Of a DNA stretch of 64,000 bases, positions 10,520-19,135 are shown piece by piece. How positions within the stretch are numbered: position 1 is the first letter of the stretch; every line of letters begins with the position of its first letter. The notes below the pieces were generated by a model, which saw nothing but the letters and a program-made list of their open reading frames with translations, was not told the origin of the DNA and ran no database searches. Source of the stretch: Oligoflexus sp. (GTDB lineage: Bacteria; Bdellovibrionota_B; Oligoflexia; Oligoflexales; Oligoflexaceae). Made by a program: the position numbers and the translations under genes. Where the stretch lies: NCBI RefSeq assembly GCF_035712445.1, contig NZ_DASTAT010000145.1, forward strand, positions 94,517 to 158,516, given 5' to 3'.

Positions 10520-12166
10520 TTACTCCGGCTGCGTACTCGCTCCCTGCGCGGCCGAGCCGACTTCCCGGATGTACTTACCAAACACACCGCGTTCAAATCG
10601 TGCGGGCGGAGCCTTCCACTCCGAACGGCGACTCTTCAAATCCGCATCGACATCGAGTCGGCGCGATGGGACATCAATCGTGATCCGATCTCCATCGCGA
10701 ATCAAAGCGATGGGTCCACCGACATGGGCCTCGGGTGCCACGTGTCCGATGCAAAGTCCATGGGTCGCCCCACTGAATCGTCCATCGGTTAAGAGAGCCA
10801 CAGAATCTCCCAGACCAGCGCCGATTAACGCGGCGGTTACAGCCAGCATCTCGGGCATGCCAGGCGCCCCTTTCGGGCCCATATAACGAATCACAACCAC
10901 ATCACCGGCGTGGATGCGACCTTCCTGGCAAGCCGCGAAGGTTTCCTGCTCCGAATCAAAAACCCGAGCCGGCCCTTCAAAGCGCTGGATATTTTTGCCT
11001 GAGAGTTTCAGGACACAACCATCGGGAGCGAGATCGCCTTTGAGGATGGCAAAAGCTCCGCGAGTTTTCAAAGGATTTGCAACATTCAAAACAACATCCT
11101 GACCTGCGCGTTCCTTTAGGTCGTCGGCTTCCTCTTTCAGAGTGCGGCCGTTCACGTTAGGAGCATCGACGAGCATCCCGGCCGCAAAGAGTTTGCGGCA
11201 AACCAGGGCCACTCCACCCTCACGTTCCAGGTCGGTGGCCATATACCGACCAAAAGGTTTGAGGTCGGCGATCAAGGGAACTTCCGCTGCAATCTGATCG
11301 AAGATATCGATCGGCAGCTCGACGTCCGCTTCCTTGGCCAAAGCGAGGAGATGCAGCACCGCATTGGTGGATCCACCTGTGGCACAGACAGCGACGATGG
11401 CATTACGGAAAGCTTCGGGAGTCAGGAAGTGGCGGGCGGTGATTCGATCCTGGAGGTTTTTCATCACCAGTTCACCGCAGCGGTAGGCGGCCTGGTCTTT
11501 GCGGGGGTCGAGGGCTGGCACTTCACTGAGTCCGATCGGTGACAGCCCCATGACAGAGAAGGCCATGGCCATCGTATTTGCGGTGAATTGCCCACCGCAG
11601 GCACCCGCGCCCGGACAGGCGCGATTTTCCAAACTTAACAGTTCATCATCACTCATGCGTCCGGCGCTATGCGCACCGACGGCTTCGAATACGTCCTGGA
11701 TGGTCACGCTCTGACCGCGCCACTGACCGGGAGCGATCGAACCTCCATATAACATAATAGAAGGCAGATCGCAGCGGGCCATGGCCATCGCCGCACCGGG
11801 TATGGTCTTATCGCAGCCGACGATGGTCACGAGGCCATCGAAGAGGTGGGATTGGGTCATCAGCTCGATGGAGTCGGCGATCACTTCCCGTGAAACCAAG
11901 GAGCCACGCATGCCCTGGGTTCCCATGGTGATGCCATCGGACACGGCGATGGTATTGAATTCAATCGGAGTACCGCCGCGCGCCCGAATGCCTTCTTTCA
12001 CTTTCTGCGCGAGGCGCCGCAGGTGAAAGTTGCAAGGCGTGACTTCAGTCCAGGTGTTGGCAATGCCGATCAATGGTTTACTTAAATCATCATCGGTGAG
12101 TCCGGTTGCCTTCAGCATGGCCCGAGCAGGTGGGCGCGATGTGATTTCCTTGCTCCGATAGTGCAT
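10520..12166 (-). CDS. ilvD: Dihydroxy-acid dehydratase
   Basis: The enzyme dehydrates dihydroxy-isovalerate and dihydroxy-methylvalerate to the keto acids. I start at 12166 ([20 protein letters not shown]), which has an AGAGGA site and the usual family start; this gives 548 residues. Upstream codons in the same frame to 12208 run into the attenuator hairpin region and are not conserved. Iron-sulfur ligands are expected in [12 protein letters not shown] and [20 protein letters not shown], and the motif [21 protein letters not shown] is present. It is the first structural gene after the leader ORF and terminator at 12194-12389, so its expression should be governed by that attenuator. Confidence 0.95.
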   Translation of the reverse strand: MHYRSKEITSRPPARAMLKATGLTDDDLSKPLIGIANTWTEVTPCNFHLRRLAQKVKEGIRARGGTPIEFNTIAVSDGITMGTQGMRGSLVSREVIADSIELMTQSHLFDGLVTIVGCDKTIPGAAMAMARCDLPSIMLYGGSIAPGQWRGQSVTIQDVFEAVGAHSAGRMSDDELLSLENRACPGAGACGGQFTANTMAMAFSVMGLSPIGLSEVPALDPRKDQAAYRCGELVMKNLQDRITARHFLTPEAFRNAIVAVCATGGSTNAVLHLLALAKEADVELPIDIFDQIAAEVPLIADLKPFGRYMATDLEREGGVALVCRKLFAAGMLVDAPNVNGRTLKEEADDLKERAGQDVVLNVANPLKTRGAFAILKGDLAPDGCVLKLSGKNIQRFEGPARVFDSEQETFAACQEGRIHAGDVVVIRYMGPKGAPGMPEMLAVTAALIGAGLGDSVALLTDGRFSGATHGLCIGHVAPEAHVGGPIALIRDGDRITIDVPSRRLDVDADLKSRRSEWKAPPARFERGVFGKYIREVGSAAQGASTQPE

Positions 12167-12193
12167 AAAGTCCTCTGCGTGACCGTGTAAATG

Positions 12194-12226
12194 AAAAACC
12201 CCCAACACTTTTCAGGGTGTTGGGGG
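12194..12226 (-). terminator. Attenuator terminator in the ilvD leader
   Basis: On the minus strand the perfect stem CCCCCAACAC / GTGTTGGGGG (10 bp, 8-base loop, 12199-12226) is followed at once by TTTTT. It sits between the leader peptide stop (12249) and the ilvD start (12166), so it must be read through for the operon to be expressed. The bases GGGGGC at 12258-12263, inside the last codons of the leader ORF, can pair with GCCCCC at 12222-12227 and would disrupt the hairpin, acting as an antiterminator. Confidence 0.85.
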
Positions 12227-12248
12227 CTCCGTCTTTCGCTTGTAAGCT

Positions 12249-12389
12249 TTACGGCGGGCCCCCGTTGGCAATAAGAAGAAGTACAATGCCAAGAAGCACG
12301 AGAATGAGAATAAGAGAAATAAGTCGCACGGATACAACGCTGATCACTGCAGCTTGTTCCTGAACTTTTTGTGAAATGTGCGGCCTCAT
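12249..12389 (-). CDS. Leu/Ile/Val-rich leader peptide of the ilv-leu operon
   Basis: This 46-residue ORF, ATG at 12389 and TAA at 12249-12251, has a GGAAGAG ribosome site 6 bases before the start. It begins MRPHISQKVQEQAAVISVV and continues with the run LISLILILVLLGIVLLLI before ANGGPP. I count 9 Leu, 7 Ile and 7 Val, half of the peptide. It resembles E. coli IlvL in composition and placement. A ribosome reaching the stop would cover GGGGGC (12258-12263) and let the terminator at 12199-12226 form. A ribosome stalled on Leu/Ile/Val codons would leave that segment free to block it. An alternative is a small membrane protein, but the terminator and the downstream genes favour attenuation. No symbol is assigned because the family relation is inferred. 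Confidence 0.85.
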   Translation of the reverse strand: MRPHISQKVQEQAAVISVVSVRLISLILILVLLGIVLLLIANGGPP

Positions 12390-12425
12390 ATATTTCTCTT
12401 CCGAGTTGCTTTCATTTCTGACCCT

Positions 12426-12454
12426 AATTTCCTCTTCACTGGCTGAGAAGTCAA
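12426..12454 (-). promoter_or_regulatory. Candidate sigma70-type promoter of the ilv-leu operon
   Basis: On the minus strand, TTGACT (12449-12454, five of six consensus bases) is 17 bases from a weak -10 GAAATT (12426-12431). The expected start would fall about 30 bases before the leader ATG at 12389. The -10 is poor, so this is tentative. Confidence 0.4.
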
Positions 12455-12652
12455 CCGGCCCCGAATGAAAGTTTGGAAACGCCTCACCAAATGGTAACTT
12501 CTTTGGCGCAAGTGATTTGTAGGCACCTGTTATTGTAAGGAAATTTCAGAGTAGATGAGGCTTTCTTCCGACTGCGGAAGAAATAAAATTCTCTCAAATG
12601 AATTTTTAATGTGGGGGATACATGGTGAGGGAATCGGCTCGATCTTATTCAT

Positions 12653-12683
12653 GAAGCACCCTCATCCTGGACGAGGGCGCTTC
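12653..12683 (-). terminator. Terminator-like hairpin after the aminotransferase gene
   Basis: The minus-strand RNA forms GAAGCGCCCTC / GAGGGTGCTTC, 11 bp with one G-U pair and a 9-base loop, starting 11 bases after the stop at 12694. No T-run follows. The wobble pair favours function on the minus strand. Confidence 0.5.
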
Positions 12684-12693
12684 CATCTTACAC

Positions 12694-13968
12694 TCATTCG
12701 CCTTTGGCAGCAGCCTCGGCAATGACTTCACGCAGGCGGGACAGGCCGCGTTCGACTTCCGCGAGACTCGGGCCGAAGCTGAAGCGCACATACTTGTTCA
12801 GTCGCGAGGGGATATGACCCCGCCGATTGCCTGGATTCACATCAAAGAATTTACCCGGCACCACGATAACCTTTTTTTGCAGGGCAGCCTCGAAGAACTG
12901 CATACCATCCTGCAGGGATTCCGGGAGTTTCTCCAAACCTGCGAAACAATAGAAGCCGGCGATCGGGGGCGCCGGCAGGCGGAAGCCCATACTAATAAGA
13001 GAACGCATCATCAGTTCGCGCTTTTTGGAGAATTCCCCCTGGATGATCTTCGCCTGCTGATCGGCGACCTTGATATCGACCAGGGGAATCGCGGCCTTTT
13101 GCAGAGGATGGGCGGCTCCACCGTCCAGGAAGGATCCGGCGGAGGCGATTCTTTGAATGATGGCCTTGGGACCGATGGTCCAGGAAATGCGAAGGCCAGG
13201 GTAACGCCAGTTCTTGGTCAGGCCGTCGACCACGATGACCATTTCCTTATTCACGTCCTCGACATAACGGGCGGCCGACAGCGAGGCCGATTCCAAAGCC
13301 GCGCTATCGTAAAGATAATGGGAATAGAACTCATCGAAGATCAGAGCGCAGCGCTGCCGCCGTCCTACCTCCACGTAGCGTTCGAGTTCGGCGCCGTGAA
13401 TCACCTGACCTGTCGGGTTATTGGGATTGGACAGCAGCACAGCCCCGAGACCGCGGCTTACGATCTCTTCTTCGAGCTGACCGGCCGTGGCGCGAAACTG
13501 ATCCTTTTCCTTCAGGACGATGGGAATGGGGACGAAACCTTTGAAGGCATCGAAGAGTTCTTCATAAGCTGTATAGTCGGGCAGGTAGTGACCGAGGTGC
13601 ACGCGTCCCAGCGAAGCGGCCACCCGGGCAAGCCCGGTCCGCCCACCCGACGAGATGGCGACGTTCTCGTAAGTATACTGTGACTTCAGACCGCGTCGAT
13701 AACGCTTGTTATAAAGCTCCGCAACCGCCTCGCGCAGTTCCTTTTGCCCCGCTACCGGGCTGTATTCACTCGATGTCGCGTCAATCGCCACAGCTTCCAG
13801 CCGCTCCTCGCCTGCCGCCAAGGCTCCGGTTTCCGGTGCCCCCTGTCCGAGGTTGGCCCAGTCCGCCGCACCGTAGTGAAACCCGGCCTGCTGGGCTTTG
13901 GTCATGACATAGATTACGCCCGTGTTGGGCACCTCGCGAAAACTGGGGAACTGGTCCTGGGGCATCAT
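12694..13968 (-). CDS. PLP-dependent class I/II aminotransferase
   Basis: The protein is 424 residues from the ATG at 13968 (MMPQDQFPSFREVPNTGVIY); an AAGGA sequence lies 11 bases upstream. The open frame extends to 14046 but without conserved residues. Fold-type I features are present: LGQGAPETG near residue 40, LLSNPNNPTGQVI binding the cofactor, and the PLP-lysine segment VDGLTKNWRYPGLRISW near residue 247. The arginine region KYVRFSFGPSLAEVERGLSRL is near the C-terminus. The substrate cannot be told from sequence alone; aspartate, aromatic or alanine-type activity is possible. It sits upstream of the ilv operon on the same strand but is separated by a hairpin and that operon's promoter, so it is probably its own unit. 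Confidence 0.85.
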   Translation of the reverse strand: MMPQDQFPSFREVPNTGVIYVMTKAQQAGFHYGAADWANLGQGAPETGALAAGEERLEAVAIDATSSEYSPVAGQKELREAVAELYNKRYRRGLKSQYTYENVAISSGGRTGLARVAASLGRVHLGHYLPDYTAYEELFDAFKGFVPIPIVLKEKDQFRATAGQLEEEIVSRGLGAVLLSNPNNPTGQVIHGAELERYVEVGRRQRCALIFDEFYSHYLYDSAALESASLSAARYVEDVNKEMVIVVDGLTKNWRYPGLRISWTIGPKAIIQRIASAGSFLDGGAAHPLQKAAIPLVDIKVADQQAKIIQGEFSKKRELMMRSLISMGFRLPAPPIAGFYCFAGLEKLPESLQDGMQFFEAALQKKVIVVPGKFFDVNPGNRRGHIPSRLNKYVRFSFGPSLAEVERGLSRLREVIAEAAAKGE

Positions 13969-14146
13969 TGTGTCCGCATTCCTTGCTGTGGGGTAAAGGT
14001 CTCGTCTTCCATCTTCAGTATGCGTGACAGGCGCAAGCGCAGCCAACTAAAAATCTGGTACGACCCTTGCTTTTCCACTTATGGATGTCGCTTATGGGCG
14101 AAAAGGCTCATGCCGACCCGAACGTTTGTAACAAGGGAGAATCACC

Positions 14147-14686
14147 ATGCGTCTCGAACATGAAACAGGTCCTCTGAACACACTGCCCGATGATGCGGAC
14201 ATTTCCACGGATCTGCGTGAATCCATCGAGGACACGGCGGATAAACTGAAGATCCTCGGCGAAAAACTGCGGGTCAAACTTCACCTTGCGGGAATGGAAG
14301 CCAAGGATTTGAAATCCGAATTGTTCGACACGGTGGACAACCTGAGCCGTCGTCTGAGCGATTATGCCGGAACTCTGGAGAAAACCAAGGAATCCGCCGA
14401 AGTGCAGCTTCACCTGGGACTCATGGATGCGCGCACCCGCTGGGAAACCGCTCGCGAAGAGGCCAACAAAGCTCTGAGTCTTTTCAAAGAGGACAGGGAA
14501 AAAGCCAAATCCTTCCTGCAGGAGATGCGCGTCCAGGCGCAACTGGCCAAGGCGGAAACGTCCGATGCGCTGCAGGATACCAAAGCGGAATTGTCTGACA
14601 ATTTAAAAGAAATCAGCCGCCAGGGAGCATCCGCCCTGAAACGCATGAATAAGAGCGTCGGCGAATTTCTGCAAAGTCTCTCGTAA
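14147..14686 (+). CDS. Coiled-coil protein of unknown function
   Basis: The 179-residue protein has no signal peptide or membrane segment and is highly charged and helical. A GGGAGA ribosome site precedes the ATG. It contains three similar segments about 42 residues apart, each built as V-x-hydrophobic followed by a run of Asp/Lys-Ala: VKLHLAGMEAKDLKSEL, VQLHLGLMDARTRWETA and VQAQLAKAETSDALQDT. This suggests a helical repeat or long coiled coil. I do not recognise the family. It is divergent from the aminotransferase gene and stands alone. Confidence 0.7.
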   Translation: MRLEHETGPLNTLPDDADISTDLRESIEDTADKLKILGEKLRVKLHLAGMEAKDLKSELFDTVDNLSRRLSDYAGTLEKTKESAEVQLHLGLMDARTRWETAREEANKALSLFKEDREKAKSFLQEMRVQAQLAKAETSDALQDTKAELSDNLKEISRQGASALKRMNKSVGEFLQSLS

Positions 14687-14838
14687 AGAGGAAGGGTCCG
14701 CCCTTCCCCTTCTCTTCCGCCCTCTTTCCGCCGCACATGCCCTTCAGCTCACAATCCTGTTGCATTTTGCATTTTATCCCACGCCATCTCGGGTTAGAAT
14801 GCGACAGCACTTCATTTTTCATCTGGAGAGAACAAGGC

Positions 14839-15921
14839 ATGCATGGGCAGCAATGGATGAGTATGGCAAGCGGCTTGGCTCTGTTCCTAAGCGGGATGGC
14901 CGTGGCCGAACCCGCGAAAAAAGTGACGAAAACCCTTCAGGAACCCATGGAAGCTTCCGACAGCGTTCTGTTTCCCGATTGGAGTCCCGAAGGCTTTGAT
15001 TGGAACATTGGGCCGATTGCTGGATTCCGGGCAAGGCAAACCGATGTCGATGGACTGCGCACGGATGTGATTTCTTCGGAATTCGGACTCGGGGCGCGCG
15101 TGTATGGAATTCCTCTGGTTCCCGGCAACCCAGGCCTCACTGTGCAGCCTTACGGCAGCTATACCTGGGGCAATCGTACCGAAAAGGTGAAGGATGCGAA
15201 TCTGAACACCACGGAAAGCACGGGATTCCAACGCTCCTGGTACGGGGTGGTTGGCCGCGCTTATTACCGCGCATTTCGCTATAGCCTGGATATCGGCCAG
15301 GGCCAGATCCTTCACGATAAGGACGCTTTCGTCGACTTCAGCTCCCGGCGCATTCAGAATGATTTCGGCCTTATGATACTGCCTTTTTTCTCGGCGCATT
15401 ACACCCTCACCTACCTGACGGTTTCCGAAAGCGGCGAAGACGAGCCCGGGATCGAAGAACTCGATCACTGGCTCCACGGATGCCTCGCCTTTTCGCTCTT
15501 TAATATGAATCTGGATGTCGGGCCCGGGATGAGCCGCACCGAATATTCCGGGAGAGCGGCTTCGGATCAGCCTTTTGAAAAGATCGCGAGCGTGAAGAGT
15601 GTGTATGTAAAAGCTCTCACGTCGCTGCACATCTTTTGGAAATTGGGAATGTCGGGTTCCGCGAAATACATCATCCACGCGGATCAGGACGAGGGTCTGC
15701 GGGATGGCATTGAGCAGCTTCCTTATGAAGGACTCACCCAGCGCAAAAGTCTGGCCGCGCTGCCTGACGGAAGTTTGGAAGCCTCGGCCTTCTTCGGCCT
15801 TCGGGATCTCTTCGCTGGATTCGGGCTGGGCTGGCAGTATTACTATCTGGAGCAGAAGAGCAGCCCCAGAGAGATCTCACGCAACAGCGGATTCGGCCTC
15901 TTCTACAGCATGGATATTTAG
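14839..15921 (+). CDS. Exported protein, probable outer-membrane beta-barrel
   Basis: The 360-residue protein starts with a signal peptide (MHGQQWMSMASGLALFLSGMAVA, cleaved before EPAKK). A GGAGAG site lies 9 bases before the ATG at 14839. The mature part consists of alternating amphipathic strands rich in Tyr, Phe and Gly (for example VQPYGSYTWGNR and FRYSLDIGQG), and the C-terminus SGFGLFYSMDI would suit a barrel closing strand. The general look recalls MipA/OmpV-like scaffolds, but no defining motif allows that name. Function unknown. It is convergent with the EF-hand gene at 15990. Confidence 0.65.
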   Translation: MHGQQWMSMASGLALFLSGMAVAEPAKKVTKTLQEPMEASDSVLFPDWSPEGFDWNIGPIAGFRARQTDVDGLRTDVISSEFGLGARVYGIPLVPGNPGLTVQPYGSYTWGNRTEKVKDANLNTTESTGFQRSWYGVVGRAYYRAFRYSLDIGQGQILHDKDAFVDFSSRRIQNDFGLMILPFFSAHYTLTYLTVSESGEDEPGIEELDHWLHGCLAFSLFNMNLDVGPGMSRTEYSGRAASDQPFEKIASVKSVYVKALTSLHIFWKLGMSGSAKYIIHADQDEGLRDGIEQLPYEGLTQRKSLAALPDGSLEASAFFGLRDLFAGFGLGWQYYYLEQKSSPREISRNSGFGLFYSMDI

Positions 15922-15989
15922 TGCCGAAGATGGCATGTCGGGACGCCCGAGCGGATGCCCAAGGCCTCCGCTCCGGTAGCTTTCGGCTC

Positions 15990-16520
15990 TTAGACTCCGA
16001 AGGTGCACACCTCATAGAAATGCTTCAAAACGGGGCGAAAACGCAGCCACCAGCCGGCTTTTTCGGCCTCGCGAATGACGGTGGGGCACGCCAGTTCCAA
16101 AGCTTTGCCCTTGGCTTGATCCAGTAGAGTCTGGGTCAGGACTTTGATATCCTCAAGGTCGATGCGGCCGTTGGTGTTGCTGTCGGCCAAAAGCAGAATG
16201 ACAGACTGAATGGTTTCCTTGAAATTATCCAGTTCAGGACCCGGATCAATGCGGCCATTTTTGTTCTCATCAAACTGCTCGACCAGCTGATTTTTAATGT
16301 CCTCGATCTGCTTCACAAGATCGCCGATGTTCCCAAGAGCGTCACCAAGTCCGCCGAGGCGCTGGGTTTCAACGCCGACTTCCGCCTGCATCTCGGAAAG
16401 TTGAACAAGGGCCATGGCCTCGAGTTCCAGGTTGGTTTGACGATCATGCACCGCTCCAAAAGCTGCAGAGGCGGACAGAGAGAGGGAAAGACCGATGATT
16501 GCGCGAACACATGTTTTCAT
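15990..16520 (-). CDS. Exported EF-hand protein
   Basis: The 176-residue protein has a signal peptide (MKTCVRAIIGLSLSLSASAAFG, cleaved before AVHDR). Two calcium-binding-type loops follow: DENKNGRIDPGPE and, about 30 residues later, DSNTNGRIDLED. Both keep acidic or Asn ligands at positions 1, 3 and 5 and a Gly at 6, as in EF-hands. The first half is predicted helical (LEAMALVQLSEMQAEVGVE). It probably acts in the periplasm or at the surface as a calcium-dependent binding protein; the partner is unknown. It is divergent from the glycosidase-like gene at 16630, with about 110 bases between. Confidence 0.7.
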   Translation of the reverse strand: MKTCVRAIIGLSLSLSASAAFGAVHDRQTNLELEAMALVQLSEMQAEVGVETQRLGGLGDALGNIGDLVKQIEDIKNQLVEQFDENKNGRIDPGPELDNFKETIQSVILLLADSNTNGRIDLEDIKVLTQTLLDQAKGKALELACPTVIREAEKAGWWLRFRPVLKHFYEVCTFGV

Positions 16521-16629
16521 AAAGTGGCTCCTTGGATTGAAGTGCGCGCAGCTTACCCCAAGGCTTTGAGCTTGTCATGATTTTTTTGTCCCCTGGGTGA
16601 CTTCACCCTTTTGTCTTCGGAAGGATTCG

Positions 16630-18981
16630 ATGATGTTGAAATCCATGCTTACGATTCTCCTGGGGAGTTCCCTTATGAGCGCCGCACCAGCCTTCGGAAC
16701 TGAAACTTCGAATCGGCCTTCACTGCGTTCCGGGCAGGCGGATTTTGATGCCCTCTTCGCGCTGACGATGAAAGAGGTCAAAGATAACTCGGTCAGCACC
16801 ATACGCGATGCCGCCTTTCAAAACGGGCAGCCCTTGCCCTGCGACTGCTTTGAAACTGGTGAACTGTGGCATTACGTGTGGACCCGCGACAGCGCCTATG
16901 CCGTGGACCTGGGCCTCGCCTGGCTCGATCCCGAACGCAGTCAGGAAACTCTGCTCTTCAAATTATCCAAGGCGCGGCAGGACTCGCGCTTTGGATCCGG
17001 CCCTGAAATCGTGCAGGATACCGGCAGCGGTGGCAGCTGGCCGGTCAGCACGGATCGCGTGGTCTGGGGTCTTGGCGCGGATCGTGTGCTGCCGCATTTG
17101 ACGGAAGATAAGCAGTCCGCGTTCCTCGCGCAGGCTTATGAGGCCCTGAAAAATACCATAGAAACCGATCGACTTGTGGTCTTCGAACCTGAGCATGGGC
17201 TTTATCGCGGCGAACAGTCCTTCCTGGACTGGCGCGAGCAGACCTATCCAAGCTGGACCCAAAATGATGTGAAAGCGATCGGCGAGAGTTTCGCTCTGTC
17301 CACCAACGTGCTGCATCTTCTCGCTCTGCGGCAGGCGGCGCGTTATGCGGAAGAACTGGGCGATCGGGTTCGTCAGGAACGTTATGAAACCTGGGCGGAG
17401 ACATTGGCTCAGAATATTCGATATTTTTTCTGGCTGCCGAAACGCGGGATGTTCGCAGCGATGAGCAGCGCCACCGATCCGGCCTTCCCTTTGGAAAAGT
17501 ATGACCTTCTCGGTTCGTCCCTGGCTGTGCTCGCGAACCTTGCTTCACCTGAAGAAGGCCGCCGCATCTTTTCGCAGTATCCCCTCCACAAAGCGGGACC
17601 TCCTGTGATTCATCCGCAGCTCCCCGCGACGCCGATTTATCATAATCGCGCGGTCTGGCCCTTCGTCACGGCTTATGCGATCAAGGCCGCTGCTCAGGTC
17701 GAGCACGCCCCCTTCGTCAGCGAGGCCATGCAGAGTCTTTGGAACGGGGCCTCGCGCAATAGTTCGCATATGGAAAACCTGGAATTCCTGTCGGGACTTC
17801 CCTATGTGGTGGATGGCAATCTTTCCGGCCCGGTGGTGAATTCCAAGCGGCAGCTGTGGTCGGTCGCGGCTTTTGCTTCAGTCGTCATCCAGGGAATTTT
17901 TGGACTGAACGCTGAAGGCGATCAGCTGCACATGGAGCCGCATCTGACCCATGTGATCGCCAAACGCTGGATTCCGAATGGACGCGTGGAGTTGCGTGAT
18001 CTTCAGTGGCGTGGCAAACGTCTTCAGGTGGAACTGCGCTGGCCGACGATCCATGAAACCGAAGACGGTTTTTTGAAAGTGCAGCGTATCGAGGTGAACG
18101 GTCAGCTGCAGGATGCGGCCTTTGTTCGTTTTGATCAGCTGAAGGCTGACAATCAGATTCTTATCGAGCTGGTTGAGGATGCTGCGGCTCAAACACTGAG
18201 CGTGAATAAGCCTGAGGTCGGTATTGGACCCGGTCTTCCCAATGAAGAATATCGGCAGGTTTTTGCGCCTATGGAACCGCGGCTGAGTTGGGTGAATGCA
18301 GAGACCATTCGCATCGATCGCCGTGAACAGAATCCGACCCGCTGGGACCTTTATCGCAATGGTCGGCTTTTCGCCGAGAATCTGACGAGCGACAGCATCA
18401 GAGTTCCGAAGGAAGGCTGCTACACCGCGATTCAAACCTATCAGAATGGAAGCCTCGCTTCGCATCCCAGTCCCGAACTTTGTCAGCTTGGTTGGAACTG
18501 GGAATATACGGCGTATAACGGGACTTTGAAGAGCCTGGATGGAGCCTCGCAATCCAGCGATCACAATCGGCGGCACTTCAATGGCTGGGGGTCTCCGCAG
18601 CAGGTTCTTGAAGTGAGTTCATTTCAGGTGCCGACGGATGGGGCGTATCGGGCGGAGATTGCGTTTGGGAATGCTTTCGGGCCAATCAACACCGGGATCA
18701 CGGCGGCGGTGAAGTGGATTGAAGTGATGGATGTGGGGAGTGGAGAAACACAGGGTGCGGCGGTGTTCATGCCGCATCAAACGAACTGGGGAATTTGGGC
18801 TTTTTCTTCGGCAGCTGGGTTGAAACTCAAAGCGGGCCGAAGCTATCGGCTGCGGGTTCTTGATGCGAAGAATATGAGTTATTTGAAACACTTTGATCGC
18901 TATACAGCCGGGCGCGGAGGTGCGGACGGTGCCGTGAATCGGGTGAACATCAGTGGAGTGCGGGTCCGGCGCTTGGACTAA
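16630..18981 (+). CDS. Secreted six-hairpin glycosidase-like protein
   Basis: The protein is 783 residues from the ATG at 16630, which has a GGAAGGA site; the longer frame to 16597 would bury the signal peptide (MMLKSMLTILLGSSLMSAAPAFG). Residues about 40-480 look like an (alpha/alpha)6 glycosidase of the debranching-enzyme/GH15/GH63 style, with GELWHYVWTRDSAYAVDLGLAWLD, SGGSWPVSTDRVVWGLGA, the acidic EPEHGLYRGEQSFLDWREQ, and HNRAVWPFVTAYAIKAA followed by VDGNLSGPVVNSKRQLWSVAA. The C-terminal 250 residues are beta-rich and may be a binding module. Substrate is unknown; the amylases elsewhere in the window make an alpha-glucan plausible. A short SLRSGQADF stretch at residues 29-37 may be a foreign repeat (see findings). 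Confidence 0.7.
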   Translation: MMLKSMLTILLGSSLMSAAPAFGTETSNRPSLRSGQADFDALFALTMKEVKDNSVSTIRDAAFQNGQPLPCDCFETGELWHYVWTRDSAYAVDLGLAWLDPERSQETLLFKLSKARQDSRFGSGPEIVQDTGSGGSWPVSTDRVVWGLGADRVLPHLTEDKQSAFLAQAYEALKNTIETDRLVVFEPEHGLYRGEQSFLDWREQTYPSWTQNDVKAIGESFALSTNVLHLLALRQAARYAEELGDRVRQERYETWAETLAQNIRYFFWLPKRGMFAAMSSATDPAFPLEKYDLLGSSLAVLANLASPEEGRRIFSQYPLHKAGPPVIHPQLPATPIYHNRAVWPFVTAYAIKAAAQVEHAPFVSEAMQSLWNGASRNSSHMENLEFLSGLPYVVDGNLSGPVVNSKRQLWSVAAFASVVIQGIFGLNAEGDQLHMEPHLTHVIAKRWIPNGRVELRDLQWRGKRLQVELRWPTIHETEDGFLKVQRIEVNGQLQDAAFVRFDQLKADNQILIELVEDAAAQTLSVNKPEVGIGPGLPNEEYRQVFAPMEPRLSWVNAETIRIDRREQNPTRWDLYRNGRLFAENLTSDSIRVPKEGCYTAIQTYQNGSLASHPSPELCQLGWNWEYTAYNGTLKSLDGASQSSDHNRRHFNGWGSPQQVLEVSSFQVPTDGAYRAEIAFGNAFGPINTGITAAVKWIEVMDVGSGETQGAAVFMPHQTNWGIWAFSSAAGLKLKAGRSYRLRVLDAKNMSYLKHFDRYTAGRGGADGAVNRVNISGVRVRRLD

Positions 18982-19076
18982 AACTTTTCCGAGGATTCGC
19001 GGTGCGCGCATCCGGTCTGGGTGGAGTCTTATCAAGCGCTGGAACCAGAGATTTCATCGGCTCATCAGGCAGCTCG

Positions 19077-19106
19077 GAGTCGGCCGCGGCACCAACCGGC
19101 CGACTC
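19077..19106. terminator. Bidirectional hairpin between convergent genes
   Basis: GAGTCGGCCG / CGGCCGACTC, a perfect 10-bp stem with a 10-base loop, lies between the ends of the glycosidase-like gene (18981) and the EF-hand lipoprotein gene (19136). T-runs on either side are minimal, so termination strength is uncertain. Confidence 0.5.
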
Positions 19107-19135
19107 TTGACAGGCATGAGCTTAACCTTCCGCGA

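Larger units (their letters stand above)
12390..12693. other. Intergenic region upstream of the ilv leader
   Basis: The 304 bases hold the probable operon promoter (12426-12454), a perfect palindrome TTCTTCCG / CGGAAGAA around 12564-12583 without a T-run, and the terminator-like hairpin of the aminotransferase gene at 12653-12683. I see no further ORF with a credible ribosome site. Confidence 0.6.

Noticed and set aside
12249-12389. Leader ORF as an ordinary small membrane protein
   Set aside because: Possible by hydrophobicity, but the terminator directly behind it, the pairing of its last codons with that terminator and the ilv genes downstream fit attenuation better.
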